The notes beneath the pieces were generated by a model. That model made no database searches. It was not told where the DNA came from and was given only the letters and a program-made list of their open reading frames with translations. From Cellulophaga omnivescoria (GTDB lineage: Bacteria; Bacteroidota; Bacteroidia; Flavobacteriales; Flavobacteriaceae): a stretch of DNA of 64,000 nucleotides. The number at the start of each line of letters is the position of its first letter. Within the stretch, counting starts at the first letter, position 1. Position numbers and translations under genes: made by a program. Below are positions 34,665 through 43,205 of this stretch, piece after piece. The stretch is taken from contig NZ_MDDP01000001.1 of the NCBI RefSeq assembly GCF_001999725.1, forward strand, positions 62,001-126,000. The letters are read 5' to 3'.

Positions 34665-34692
34665 TGTAACAAATAGCCTAATCTATCATCTA
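34665..34692 (+). promoter_or_regulatory. Candidate ECF-type promoter
   Basis: TGTAAC (34665-34670), a 16-base spacer and CATCTA (34687-34692) match the arrangement before the first ECF sigma gene (TGTAAC-N16-CGTCTT). The predicted leader is about 15 bases to the TTG start. Confidence 0.5.
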
Positions 34693-34713
34693 TAAAACAA
34701 ACCATACATTTTT

Positions 34714-35271
34714 TTGAGCCAACAAAAAGAACATATCAATGCTTTATTGCTACAATGCAAAGAAGGTAAGCAAAGTGCACAACTAGAGATTTATAATAGG
34801 TATTATAAAGCAATGCACAATACTGCATACCGTATTGTAAAACACAGCGCCGAAGCAGAGGATATAATGCAAGAATCGTTTTTAAGTGCCTTTACAAAAT
34901 TACACACCTATAAAGGTGAAGTAGCTTTTGGGGCTTGGTTAAAACGAATAGTAATTAACAATAGTATTTACCAATACAGAAAGCAACAAAAAAACACAGA
35001 AGTTGCTTTAGACGATATAATGCACAGGGTCAAAGATAATGATAGTAGTACAATAGATAATGGTGAAACACAATTGAAGGCTCAAAAAGTGATGGACGCC
35101 ATGAAACAATTGAAAGACAGTTATAGAATTTCTTTGACCTTACATTTAATTGAAGGGTATGACTATGAAGAAATAAGTGAAATAATGAATATTAGCTATG
35201 CAAATTGTAGAACTACAATTTCTAGAGCTAAAGAAAGTTTGCGTAAACAATTAACTAGCGCTTGTATATGA
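34714..35271 (+). CDS. ECF RNA polymerase sigma factor
   Basis: The 185-residue protein shows sigma region 2 (AEDIMQESFLSAFTKL, about residues 49-64) and region 4 with the helix-turn-helix YDYEEISEIMNISYANCRTTI and SRAKESLRK. The start is TTG at 34714 because the next in-frame Met would cut region 2. It heads a unit with a membrane partner overlapping its stop codon, then two repeat-rich exported proteins. A TGTAAC-N16 promoter upstream suggests self-activation. The stimulus is likely an envelope signal but is not identified. Confidence 0.93.
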   Translation: MSQQKEHINALLLQCKEGKQSAQLEIYNRYYKAMHNTAYRIVKHSAEAEDIMQESFLSAFTKLHTYKGEVAFGAWLKRIVINNSIYQYRKQQKNTEVALDDIMHRVKDNDSSTIDNGETQLKAQKVMDAMKQLKDSYRISLTLHLIEGYDYEEISEIMNISYANCRTTISRAKESLRKQLTSACI

Positions 35272-35816
35272 AAAACAATATAGACATAGATAATTTATTT
35301 CAAGAGTTAAAAGGTAGTTTTGACACTCAAGAACCAAGTAGCACACACACTACTAATTTTATAGAGAAACTTAACACTAGTAAGAAAAGAAATAATAAAC
35401 GCTCTTGGAAACCATTTGCTATTGCAGCATCTATAGCTTTTTTGTGTGCAATAGGTTTCTCATATTTTTATCAAAAGCAAACCACTAACAAGCAAATTGC
35501 AGAAATAGCCCCAGAAATAACTGAAACCAAGTTTTACTTTGCTAGTTTAATTAATAATCAGGTTAACGAACTAAAAAAAGAAACGTCTCCTAGTACTAAA
35601 AAAATTATAGATGACACACTTTTACAACTTAATAAATTAGAAAATGACTATAAAAAACTAGAACAAAACCTTATAAACGGCGGCAACACAAAACTTATAC
35701 TAAGCGCCATAATAACCAATTACCAAACCAGAATAGATCTTATTAAAGATGTTATGGAACAAATTGATACTATTAAAAATTTAAAGAACTATAATGATGA
35801 AAATTTTACACTATAA
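35268..35816 (+). CDS. Putative anti-sigma partner, single-pass membrane protein
   Basis: ATG 35268 overlaps the sigma factor stop as ATGA, which favours it over TTG 35262. The 182-residue protein has a cytoplasmic N-terminal region (about 1-48) with acidic and Ser/Thr-rich residues and a basic KKRNNKRS, one membrane segment (about 53-69, AIAASIAFLCAIGFSYF), then a long helical outer domain with coiled-coil character (about 75-180). This fits a membrane anti-sigma factor, but no zinc motif is present. The role is inferred from topology and coupling. Confidence 0.68.
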   Translation: MKNNIDIDNLFQELKGSFDTQEPSSTHTTNFIEKLNTSKKRNNKRSWKPFAIAASIAFLCAIGFSYFYQKQTTNKQIAEIAPEITETKFYFASLINNQVNELKKETSPSTKKIIDDTLLQLNKLENDYKKLEQNLINGGNTKLILSAIITNYQTRIDLIKDVMEQIDTIKNLKNYNDENFTL

Positions 35817-36873
35817 GATTATAACTTTACTCTTACTTACCACTCCTTTTTTAAGTACTGCCAATAATGACAAAGGCAAATACACAAAAGAAAAAACCAT
35901 CATAAAAAACTTTACTGTTAATGCAAATGCATTACTTAAAGTTAACAACAAATACGGCAACCTTAATATTACTTCATGGGATGAAAACCGTATAGAAATA
36001 GAAGTACACATTAAAACCAGTGGAAATAATGAGGAAAAAGTACAGCGTAAATTAGACAATATTACCGTAAATTTTGAAGGGTCTAGCAGTATAGTTTCTG
36101 CAAAAACCAACATAGCAAAAAGTAGCAGTTGGGGCTGGGGAAATAGCAATAACGTTAATATGCAAATTAACTATACTATTAAATTACCTGTTAAAAATAA
36201 TATTGACTTAACTAACGATTACGGCTCTATTACTTTAGATAGGATTGATGGACACGCTACTATAAATTGTGATTATGGCAGACTAGATATTGGCGAGCTT
36301 AGAGGACGGAACAACAATTTAAATTTTGATTATACCTCTAAATCCGAAATAGGTTACGTTAATAGTGCTAAAATTGATGCAGATTACTCTGGATTTTCTA
36401 TTACAAAAGCTGGTAATCTAGATTTAAATACAGATTACACTAGCGCCGCTATATCCAAAATGGATAATTTAGTTTACAATAGCGACTATGGTAGTCTATC
36501 TGTAAATGAAGCTCAAAATATAAAAGGTATTGGCGACTATATTAGCGTAAAACTCGGAAAAATAAATGGAAACATAACTTTAGATGCCGATTATGGTTCT
36601 ATAAAAATTGATGAGCTCACTGGAAGTGCTGGCAACGTTACCATTAATGCAGATTATACAGGGGTTAAAGTAGGTTACCATGCTAGTTACAATTTTAATT
36701 TTAATTTAAAATCTGCTTACGGAGGAATTAACGGTGTAGACAATTGCAACATAAGCTTAAAAGAAGTTAAAAACTCACAAAAAAATTATAAAGGCTCTTG
36801 CGGATCAGAAAACAGCAATAACTTTGTAAACATAAATACAGAATACGGAAGCATATCTATACATAAAAATTAA
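35794..36873 (+). CDS. Exported beta-solenoid-like repeat protein (DUF4097-like)
   Basis: The 359-residue protein starts with a signal peptide (1 to about 22) and overlaps the preceding gene by 23 bases. The rest consists of repeats of about 19-21 residues, each with Asp-Tyr followed by Gly, Ser or Thr: NDYGSI, CDYGRL, FDYTSK, ADYSGF, TDYTSA, SDYGSL, ADYGSI, ADYTGV, and EYGSI at the end. Such spacing indicates a right-handed beta-solenoid. The C-terminal part has Cys pairs in DNCNIS and GSCGS. It resembles DUF4097 adhesin-like proteins. Surface display or envelope binding is a guess from context. Confidence 0.75.
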   Translation: MMKILHYKIITLLLLTTPFLSTANNDKGKYTKEKTIIKNFTVNANALLKVNNKYGNLNITSWDENRIEIEVHIKTSGNNEEKVQRKLDNITVNFEGSSSIVSAKTNIAKSSSWGWGNSNNVNMQINYTIKLPVKNNIDLTNDYGSITLDRIDGHATINCDYGRLDIGELRGRNNNLNFDYTSKSEIGYVNSAKIDADYSGFSITKAGNLDLNTDYTSAAISKMDNLVYNSDYGSLSVNEAQNIKGIGDYISVKLGKINGNITLDADYGSIKIDELTGSAGNVTINADYTGVKVGYHASYNFNFNLKSAYGGINGVDNCNISLKEVKNSQKNYKGSCGSENSNNFVNINTEYGSISIHKN

Positions 36874-36887
36874 CAAGAACATACACT

Positions 36888-37610
36888 ATGAAAAAAATAT
36901 TAACACTTAGCTTAGCCTTAACTTTAGCATTTACAGCAAATGCTCAATGGGGAAAACGTGTAAAAGGAAACGGAAATATTATTACAGATTCTAGAAACGT
37001 AGGCGATTATGAAGCCATTTCTGTTTCTGGCTTTTTTGATGTAGAATTAATTGAAGGTACAGAAGGAAAAATTACACTAAAAGGCGATGAAAACATATTA
37101 AACCATATTAAAACCGAAGTAAAAAATGGAAAGCTTGTAATTAAAGCTGAAAAAGGGATGAATTTATCTCCGTCTAGAAATAGTAAGTTACTAGTTACAG
37201 TACCTGTAGAACATATTAATGAAGCTACTCTATCTGGCTCTGGTGATATAGTTGGCAAAACAACTATTGTTAGTAATACTTTTGAAACCAGCATTTCTGG
37301 TTCTGGTGATATCAATCTAAAAGTTAAAGCTAAAGAACTTAAAGCTACAATGTCTGGCTCAGGAGATATAAACCTTAGTGGTTCTGCTACAGACTTTACT
37401 GTTAGAGTATCAGGTTCTGGAGATATTTCTGCTTATGATTTAGAAGCAGATTATGTTAAAGCCCTTGTATCTGGATCAGCAGATATTAAAGTAACAGCAA
37501 AAGAAACTATAGATGCCAGGGTATCTGGATCAGGAGATATTAAATACAGAGGAAATCCTAAAAAAATAGAAAGTAAAACTTCTGGTTCTGGTGGTGTTTC
37601 TAAAGGATAA
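36888..37610 (+). CDS. Head GIN domain (DUF2807) exported protein
   Basis: The 240-residue product has a signal peptide (1-20, ending NAQW) and a head GIN domain start, VKGNGNIITDSRNVGDYEAI. It then carries seven repeats of SGSGDI or close variants about every 18-20 residues (ISGSGDI, MSGSGDI, VSGSGDI, VSGSADI and others), making a beta-helix like known DUF2807 structures. It probably ends up on the cell surface or in the periplasm. It follows the other repeat protein by 14 bases in the ECF unit, and both are probably targets of that regulator. Confidence 0.85.
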   Translation: MKKILTLSLALTLAFTANAQWGKRVKGNGNIITDSRNVGDYEAISVSGFFDVELIEGTEGKITLKGDENILNHIKTEVKNGKLVIKAEKGMNLSPSRNSKLLVTVPVEHINEATLSGSGDIVGKTTIVSNTFETSISGSGDINLKVKAKELKATMSGSGDINLSGSATDFTVRVSGSGDISAYDLEADYVKALVSGSADIKVTAKETIDARVSGSGDIKYRGNPKKIESKTSGSGGVSKG

Positions 37611-37618
37611 AGAATTAT

Positions 37619-37660
37619 AAAAAAAGAGAGGTTATTAGCTACAACCTCTCTTTTTTTTTA
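37619..37660. terminator. Bidirectional terminator
   Basis: A stem AAAGAGAGGTT with AACCTCTCTTT, a 10-base loop and A/T tracts on both sides lies between the head GIN gene and the converging MFS gene. Confidence 0.85.
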
Positions 37661-38992
37661 CCTCTTAAAGCTTTTACTTTTATTTACACGTAATAATAAC
37701 ACCACACCGGCTATAAAAAATATAGCTAAAAATACAATAGCATTACGCATACTACCTGTAACTTGCGCAATAAAACCATACATAAATGTACCTATAACAA
37801 TACCTATTTTTTCTGCAACGTCATAAAAACTAAAAAATGAAGTAGTATCTTTAGTATCCGGTAAAAACTTAGAATAAGTAGATCTAGACAATGCTTGTAT
37901 ACCACCCATTACCAAACCTACACAGCCGGCTCCTATATAAAAATCTATAGGTGTTACCATAAAAAATGCATAAACACATATTATTACCCACAATATATTT
38001 ACTACTGCAAGTGTTTTTACATTTCCAAACTTTTTAGATGCTGCCGCTGTTACTAATGCTCCCAGTATAGCAACTATTTGTATTACTAAAATACTAACTA
38101 TTAAACCTGTTGTGCGCTCTTTGTCTGTTCCCCAAGCTATTTCTTCTTCTCCAAAGTAAGTAGCAATTAACATTACTGTTTGCACAGCCATACTATACAC
38201 AAAAAAAGCAATCAAATATCGTTTTAATTTAACTTGACTACCAAGTTGCCCCCAAACTCCTTTTAATTCCTTAAAACCATTTAAAATTACATTTGTACGG
38301 TCGCCCTCTTGCTTATTTCCTTTAGGCAAGTAGTAAAATGTATACTGACTAAAAATTATCCACCAAATACCAACTGTAACAAAGGAGTATTTCATTGCTT
38401 TAAGCTCAGCCAAACCATTAGTATCTGTTTCAATACCAAAAATTTCTGGCCTCATAACCATAAGTAAATTAAAAAGTAATAATAACACACTACCTGCATA
38501 GCCCATAGAAAAGCCTTTAGCACTAATAGCATCCATTTGCTCTGGATGCGCAACATCTGGCAAATAAGAATTATTTATTGCAAAACTTACCCAAAAACCA
38601 ACAAGTCCCATAAAAAAGCAAAGTAATCCAAAATATATATTCTCTAATGAAAACCAATACAAACCAATACAAGACACACCTCCTAAATAACAAAAGAATT
38701 TCATAAACATTCTTTTATTACCTAAATAATCTGCAACACCAGAAATTAAAGGAGTAATAATAGCTATAAAAACAAACGCTAATGATGTGGTGTAACTAAT
38801 TAAAGGAGCCCTGGCAATTTCACCTCCAAAAACAGTTACCTTTTCTATGTTTGCAGATCTAAACAAAGCGCCATAAAAAATAGGAAATATAGCAGATGCT
38901 ATTACCAAACTATAAACCGAATTTGCCCAATCATAAAAAGCCCAGGCATTTAATAGTTTTTTACTTCCTTTTACTAATGCAATACTAGTCAT
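37658..38992 (-). CDS. MFS transporter, UMF1/Atg22-like family
   Basis: The 444-residue protein has 12 hydrophobic segments with the N-terminal motif LLNAWAFYDWANSVYSLVI that marks the UMF1/Atg22-like branch of the major facilitator superfamily, and the conserved SPLISGVADYLGNKRMF-like loop (here ITPLISGVADYLGNKRMF). In yeast, Atg22 exports amino acids from the vacuole; the bacterial role is unknown. It stands after the M48 protease gene on the same strand with a terminator between. Confidence 0.88.
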   Translation of the reverse strand: MTSIALVKGSKKLLNAWAFYDWANSVYSLVIASAIFPIFYGALFRSANIEKVTVFGGEIARAPLISYTTSLAFVFIAIITPLISGVADYLGNKRMFMKFFCYLGGVSCIGLYWFSLENIYFGLLCFFMGLVGFWVSFAINNSYLPDVAHPEQMDAISAKGFSMGYAGSVLLLLFNLLMVMRPEIFGIETDTNGLAELKAMKYSFVTVGIWWIIFSQYTFYYLPKGNKQEGDRTNVILNGFKELKGVWGQLGSQVKLKRYLIAFFVYSMAVQTVMLIATYFGEEEIAWGTDKERTTGLIVSILVIQIVAILGALVTAAASKKFGNVKTLAVVNILWVIICVYAFFMVTPIDFYIGAGCVGLVMGGIQALSRSTYSKFLPDTKDTTSFFSFYDVAEKIGIVIGTFMYGFIAQVTGSMRNAIVFLAIFFIAGVVLLLRVNKSKSFKR

Positions 38993-39038
38993 ATAAAAAA
39001 ATTAGAGCTGTTCAAATTTTGTTTTGAACAGCTCTAAT
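38993..39038 (-). terminator. Terminator of the M48 protease gene
   Basis: A 15-nt stem (TTAGAGCTGTTCAAA with TTTGAACAGCTCTAA) is followed on the minus strand by seven T residues (38994-39000). It separates the protease gene from the MFS gene. Confidence 0.85.
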
Positions 39039-39074
39039 ATACAATTATTAATGAATTTTACTTTTACGCCAATG

Positions 39075-39884
39075 TTACTTAAAAGAAGTTACTCCAAATT
39101 TTTTAGCTTCTTCCTTTGCTGCCGGTGCCCATTGGGTTAAATTATTTATTCTTGTATCATTAGATGGGTGTGTACTCATAAATTCTGGCTGAGATTGTCC
39201 TCCACTATTAGCTTTCATTCTTTTCCAAAGCTCCGCAGCTTCATCTGGGTTGTATCCAGCAATTGCCATAATTTGTAAACCAATACGGTCTGCCTCTGTT
39301 TCATGACCTCTACTAAATGGTAGCATTACACCTACTTGAGACCCTACTCCATATGCTTGGTTAAATGTATTTCTTGCCGCATCATCTTTTATTAAAACAT
39401 TACCTGCAACAGCTCCTATTTGCTGAAACTGTCCTGCTGTCATACGCTGTGCACCGTGATCTGCTAACGCATGAGCCACCTCGTGCCCCATAACAACAGC
39501 TATACCAGTTTCATCTTGACAAATTGGTAAAATACCTGTGTAAAAAACAATTTTACCACCTGGCATACACCATGCATTTACAGTTGCATCATCTACCAAA
39601 TTATACTCCCACTTATAATCTTTTAAATAACCCGGATAGCCGTTTGCCGTTAACCAACGTTCTGCAGCAGAGGCTATACGCTGGCCTACAGAAGCAATCA
39701 TTTTAGCTTCAGAAGTACCCTTTATAGTTTTATTTTCATTTAAAAATTGATCGTATTGTGCAAAAGCAGTAGGAAATATTGAACTGTTAGGATACATATT
39801 CAATGTTTTTTTTCCTGTAAACGGATTTGTTTTACATGCAGAAACTGCTAAGAAAATAGTTAATACTAAAAATATTTTTTTCAT
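39075..39884 (-). CDS. M48 family metallopeptidase lipoprotein (LoiP/YcaL-like)
   Basis: A 269-residue lipoprotein with lipobox VSAC (Cys17) and the zinc site VMGHEVAHALADHGAQ (HEVAH near residue 135), with the third ligand in RGHETEADRIGLQIMA (E-x-x-A-D). It resembles the periplasmic or outer-membrane LoiP/YcaL/BepA-like protease group, although it lacks the TPR part of BepA. These enzymes remove stalled or misassembled outer-membrane proteins. The C-terminal FMSTHPSNDTRIN block is also typical. Confidence 0.92.
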   Translation of the reverse strand: MKKIFLVLTIFLAVSACKTNPFTGKKTLNMYPNSSIFPTAFAQYDQFLNENKTIKGTSEAKMIASVGQRIASAAERWLTANGYPGYLKDYKWEYNLVDDATVNAWCMPGGKIVFYTGILPICQDETGIAVVMGHEVAHALADHGAQRMTAGQFQQIGAVAGNVLIKDDAARNTFNQAYGVGSQVGVMLPFSRGHETEADRIGLQIMAIAGYNPDEAAELWKRMKANSGGQSQPEFMSTHPSNDTRINNLTQWAPAAKEEAKKFGVTSFK

Positions 39885-40056
39885 AATAGTAATGTGTTTA
39901 GTGTGTTTTTAAAAATACAAAAATATTCTATGTCTTAATAATATCATAGATAATATCTTAATTGTTTAGTTTAATTACAAAATAAATTCTCTAATTTTAA
40001 ATTTGGAACGCTTTTTGAATAATTCAAAAAAAGAAAAACGAAACAAATTATATATT

Positions 40057-40590
40057 ATGAAAAAAATTACCTTAGTAGTAGCAGCAATATTTGCAATAGT
40101 TTTAACGGCTTGTAGCGGGTCTGATGGAATTGACGGTGTAGATGGATTAGATGGTGTAAACATTACAGGAAGTATATATGAAGTTACCGGAACTTTCTCT
40201 GATGATAATAATTATGAATTAAACTTTGAATTCCCTAACACTGTTGAAGTTTTTGAATCTGACGTTGTTTTAGTGTATATTTTATGGGAACAAGTAGATG
40301 GTACGGACGGACAACCTATAGACGTTTGGCGTTTAATGCCACAAACTAGATTGTTAGATCAAGGTACTTTAATCTATAATTACGATCATACTTTTGTAGA
40401 CGCTAGGTTCTTTTTAGAATCGGACTTTGATTTAGGTACCCTGAGCACTGCAGACACGGCAAACCAAACATTTAGAGTTGCTATTTTACCTGCAGAAGCT
40501 GTAAATGGTAAATTAGATACTGGTAATATTAATGACGTTATGGGCATTTTAGATACTAAAGAAGAAAATATCATACACGTTTCTTTATAG
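40057..40590 (+). CDS. Lipoprotein with short collagen-like segment
   Basis: I start at ATG 40057, giving 177 residues, because it opens a proper lipoprotein signal (MKKITLVV..., lipobox LTAC near residue 18). The 18-codon extension to 40003 is poor. Immediately after the Cys is SGSDGIDGVDGLDGVNITGS, a run of G-x-x triplets like the collagen-like linkers of Bacteroidota lipoproteins. The rest is a beta-rich domain with EVTGTFSDDNNYELNFEFP. I do not recognise a function. It is alone, with a clear terminator. Confidence 0.72.
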   Translation: MKKITLVVAAIFAIVLTACSGSDGIDGVDGLDGVNITGSIYEVTGTFSDDNNYELNFEFPNTVEVFESDVVLVYILWEQVDGTDGQPIDVWRLMPQTRLLDQGTLIYNYDHTFVDARFFLESDFDLGTLSTADTANQTFRVAILPAEAVNGKLDTGNINDVMGILDTKEENIIHVSL

Positions 40591-40611
40591 TAAGAATACT
40601 GTACAATACAA

Positions 40612-40646
40612 CTAGCCTCTGCTTTTAAAAGCAGAGGCTTTTTTTA
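40612..40646 (+). terminator. Terminator of the collagen-like lipoprotein gene
   Basis: A perfect 13-nt stem (40614-40626 with 40627-40639, the loop formed by the innermost bases) is followed by seven T residues. Confidence 0.85.
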
Positions 40647-40711
40647 TGTCTTACATTTGATAGGAATTGCGTTTAAAATCGACTAAATTTGAATAACCTT
40701 AAAATATAAAG

Positions 40712-41203
40712 ATGATGTATAAAAAATTACTAATTTTAAGTGTAGTAGCCCTATTTTTAAGTTGCAAAGGAAACTCGCAAAAAACAAAGGAAGCAACAAA
40801 AAAACAAACCTTAGCTAAAGTTGAAAAAACAGATGCAGAATGGAAAAAAGAATTAACTCCGTTACAATATAATGTATTGCGTAAAGCGGGTACAGAACGT
40901 GCTTTTTCTAGCGAACTATTAAATATTAAAGAAAAAGGAATTTATAGTTGTGCTGCATGCAATACACCTTTATTTAAAAGCGAACATAAATTTAAATCTG
41001 GTACGGGTTGGCCAAGTTTTGACAGACCTATAAAAGGTAATGTAGCTTTTGATGTTGATTATAAAATTGGATATAAACGTACAGAAGAACATTGCGCTGT
41101 TTGTGGCGGACATTTAGGTCACGTTTTTAATGATGGACCAAAAACAACAGGAGAAAGACACTGTATTAACGGTGCTGCTTTAAAATTTACACCTACAAAA
41201 TAA
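40712..41203 (+). CDS. msrB: Peptide-methionine (R)-S-oxide reductase, lipoprotein form
   Basis: The 163-residue product has a lipoprotein signal (lipobox LSC, Cys near residue 18; Met 2 is an alternative start) and then a full MsrB domain. It has the zinc cysteines in CAACNTPLF and CAVCGGHLGHVF, SGTGWPSF and the catalytic Cys in RHCINGAALKF. It reduces the R-sulfoxide of methionine in proteins, here facing the periplasm or the outer membrane. Its stop overlaps the next msrB start by one base. Confidence 0.93.
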   Translation: MMYKKLLILSVVALFLSCKGNSQKTKEATKKQTLAKVEKTDAEWKKELTPLQYNVLRKAGTERAFSSELLNIKEKGIYSCAACNTPLFKSEHKFKSGTGWPSFDRPIKGNVAFDVDYKIGYKRTEEHCAVCGGHLGHVFNDGPKTTGERHCINGAALKFTPTK

Positions 41204-41604
41204 TGAGTAAAAAATATACAGTAGAAAAAACCGATAAAGAGTGGAAAGAACAGCTTTCTGCACAATCTTATAATGTTTTAAGAAACAAAGGAACAGAATA
41301 TCCTCATACTGGTGAATTTAATCTTCATTTTAAAGATGGAAGCTACAATTGTAAGGGGTGTAATGCTAAACTTTTTGAAGCAGACCATAAATTTGAAAGT
41401 GGTTGCGGCTGGCCTTCTTTTGATGAAGCAGTAAAAGGCGCTATTGAATACATAAAAGACACTAGCCATGGTATGACAAGAATAGAAACCGTTTGTGCTA
41501 ATTGTGGCGGACATTTAGGTCACGTTTTTGATGATGGCCCACAAGAAACTACTGGGCAACGTTACTGCATAAATTCTGCTAGTTTAAATTTTAATCCGTC
41601 TTAA
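41203..41604 (+). CDS. msrB: Peptide-methionine (R)-S-oxide reductase, cytoplasmic form
   Basis: The 133-residue enzyme has no signal peptide but the same MsrB domain as the gene before it: CKGCNAKLF, SGCGWPSFDEAVK, CANCGGHLGHVF and catalytic Cys in QRYCINSASLNF. It also has a second Cys in the SGCGWPSF loop where the lipoprotein form has Thr, a usual place for the resolving residue. The two genes overlap by one base (TAATG) and must be cotranscribed, giving repair of oxidised methionine on both sides of the inner membrane. Confidence 0.93.
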   Translation: MSKKYTVEKTDKEWKEQLSAQSYNVLRNKGTEYPHTGEFNLHFKDGSYNCKGCNAKLFEADHKFESGCGWPSFDEAVKGAIEYIKDTSHGMTRIETVCANCGGHLGHVFDDGPQETTGQRYCINSASLNFNPS

Positions 41605-41616
41605 AAAAAAATAAAA

Positions 41617-42144
41617 ATGAGTTTTGTTGATGACTATAAAGAAAGTATGTTGTTTGAGTTTAACCGAAACAAAACAATGGCTGAAAAAACATTTAACCAA
41701 CTTACCAATGAACATTTGCATTGGACTTATGGCGAGGCAGACAATAGTATAGCTATAATTGTTAAACATATGGTAGGTAATATGCTTAGCAGGTGGACAA
41801 ACTTTTTTACAGAAGACGGAGAAAAAGAATGGCGCAATAGAGAATCCGAGTTTGTTGCTCTATACCAAAATAAGGAAGAAATGCTACTACACTGGAACAA
41901 AGGCTGGGATTGCTTATTTGCTGCAATAGATAGTATAAACGAAGACAATTTTAATACTAAAATTAAAATTAGAGCTGTAGAGCATTCGGTTATGGCAGCA
42001 GTAAGCAGGCAATTAGCACATTACGCAGGGCATATTGCACAAATTGCATACATTGGTAGAATGTTAAAGGGTAAAGAGTGGCAATCTTTATCTATACCTG
42101 CAGGAAAATCTAACGAATTCAACAAAAAAATGTTTGGCAAATAA
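41617..42144 (+). CDS. DUF1572 (DinB-superfamily) protein
   Basis: The 175-residue protein has the four-helix pattern of the DinB/YfiT superfamily: VKHMVGNMLSRWTNFF near 47-62 and RQLAHYAGHIAQIAYIGRML near 130-149, with histidines positioned for a metal site. DUF1572 proteins are close to bacillithiol-transferase-like enzymes, but the substrate is unknown. It follows the second msrB by 12 bases, so it probably belongs to the oxidative-stress unit, and ends 6 bases from the converging MBL gene. Confidence 0.82.
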   Translation: MSFVDDYKESMLFEFNRNKTMAEKTFNQLTNEHLHWTYGEADNSIAIIVKHMVGNMLSRWTNFFTEDGEKEWRNRESEFVALYQNKEEMLLHWNKGWDCLFAAIDSINEDNFNTKIKIRAVEHSVMAAVSRQLAHYAGHIAQIAYIGRMLKGKEWQSLSIPAGKSNEFNKKMFGK

Positions 42145-42150
42145 ATAATA

Positions 42151-43047
42151 CTACTTGCTTAAGCTTTTGTAAAATGTTTCTCTAATTTTTTCTGCAGATA
42201 TAAAGCTCCAAGCATAAGTGGCATCAAACTTTGCTGTAATAGCATTATTGGCCATTACTTGCTCTAAACTTTTACCCGCGTTAATCTCTTTTTTTACACT
42301 AACATAAATAGCTTCTAACATTAAAATGTAGTTTTCTAATTCCTTTTTATTAGATAATTTTCCGTGTCCAGGGATAATTTTAGTATCCTCGTTTGCTAAA
42401 ATTGAAGCTTTTTTTAATGCATTTATATAACCAACTACACTACCTCCACGGTTTAAATCTATATATGGATATTTACTAGAAAAGTACGTATCTCCCATAT
42501 GTAGCACGTTATTTTTGCTAAAATAAATTTGTGCATCACCATCTGTATGTGCATTGTGTACGTGCGTTGCCATAATAGTTTCATCTGCGTCATAAAATAA
42601 CATTGCATCTGAAAATGTAATTTCTGGCAATTTCTTATATGCGGTAACAGAATCTAATTTATTAGTAGAAACAACTTCTTTATTTTCTTCTATTAAACGC
42701 TCTCTAACCTTTTGGTGTGCAACAATAGTAGTTGTTTTATCATTAAAATTTGAATTACCGCCAGTGTGGTCTCCGTGCATATGTGTATTTAGCAAATACG
42801 CAATTGGCTTAGTGGTTATACTTTTAATTGCTTGTTTTATTTTAAGACTCAATCTACTAAATTGGTCATCAATCATAAACACATAATCTTCTCCTATATA
42901 AACACCTATATTACCACCTTGTCCAGTTAACATATACATTTGAGGAGTAAGTTTTTCTACTGTAATATGTACATCTGTACTCTGGCCATGAGTACCTATT
43001 ACGAACAGTAAAAGTGATAGTAAAAAACCAAATTTTAATGTTTTCAT
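42151..43047 (-). CDS. Exported MBL-fold metallo-hydrolase
   Basis: The 298-residue product has a signal peptide (1-21, ending THGQ) and a metallo-beta-lactamase fold: NTHMHGDHTGGNSNF (HxHxDH) near 105, a second ligand in NAHTDGDAQIYF and PGHGKLSNKKE. The HxHxDH motif and lack of Cys/Lys lactamase markers suggest it is not a true beta-lactamase; periplasmic relatives include quinoprotein- and cyclase-like MBL enzymes. It stands alone on the minus strand, opposite lpdA. Confidence 0.85.
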   Translation of the reverse strand: MKTLKFGFLLSLLLFVIGTHGQSTDVHITVEKLTPQMYMLTGQGGNIGVYIGEDYVFMIDDQFSRLSLKIKQAIKSITTKPIAYLLNTHMHGDHTGGNSNFNDKTTTIVAHQKVRERLIEENKEVVSTNKLDSVTAYKKLPEITFSDAMLFYDADETIMATHVHNAHTDGDAQIYFSKNNVLHMGDTYFSSKYPYIDLNRGGSVVGYINALKKASILANEDTKIIPGHGKLSNKKELENYILMLEAIYVSVKKEINAGKSLEQVMANNAITAKFDATYAWSFISAEKIRETFYKSLSK

Positions 43048-43139
43048 CTTTAAATAATGTTTGTTTTATGTGTAAAATATAAAGATAAGTACTAAAAAGT
43101 TAGTAATATGTTATTATTCATATTTATAGATTTAGGTAA

Positions 43140-43170
43140 TTGCTAATTGCTAATTGGTTTTGTACATTTG
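43140..43170 (+). promoter_or_regulatory. Bacteroidota-type promoter of lpdA with 7-bp tandem repeats
   Basis: TTG (43140-43142), 20 bases and TACATTTG (43163-43170) form a good promoter 36 bases before the start codon. The upstream half consists of TAATTGC, TAATTGC, TAATTGG in tandem (43137-43157), so a slip of one repeat would change the spacing to 13 or 27. Confidence 0.65.
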
Positions 43171-43205
43171 TGTGATTAAAATTAGAGACAAAAAAAAGTA
43201 TATAT

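Noticed and set aside
34296-34676. 126-codon plus-strand frame over the lon 5' end
   Set aside because: It runs antisense to the conserved LON domain and into the lon promoter region; no family match.
35262-35816. TTG start of the second anti-sigma partner
   Set aside because: ATG 35268 overlaps the sigma stop as ATGA, the usual coupling arrangement.
37220-37600. Regular DNA repeats that resemble a repeat array
   Set aside because: They encode SGSGD repeats of the head GIN protein in frame, with period near 57-60 bases and no spacers, so not CRISPR.
40003-40590. Longer start for the collagen-like lipoprotein
   Set aside because: The 18 extra residues are basic and would precede a normal lipoprotein signal at 40057.
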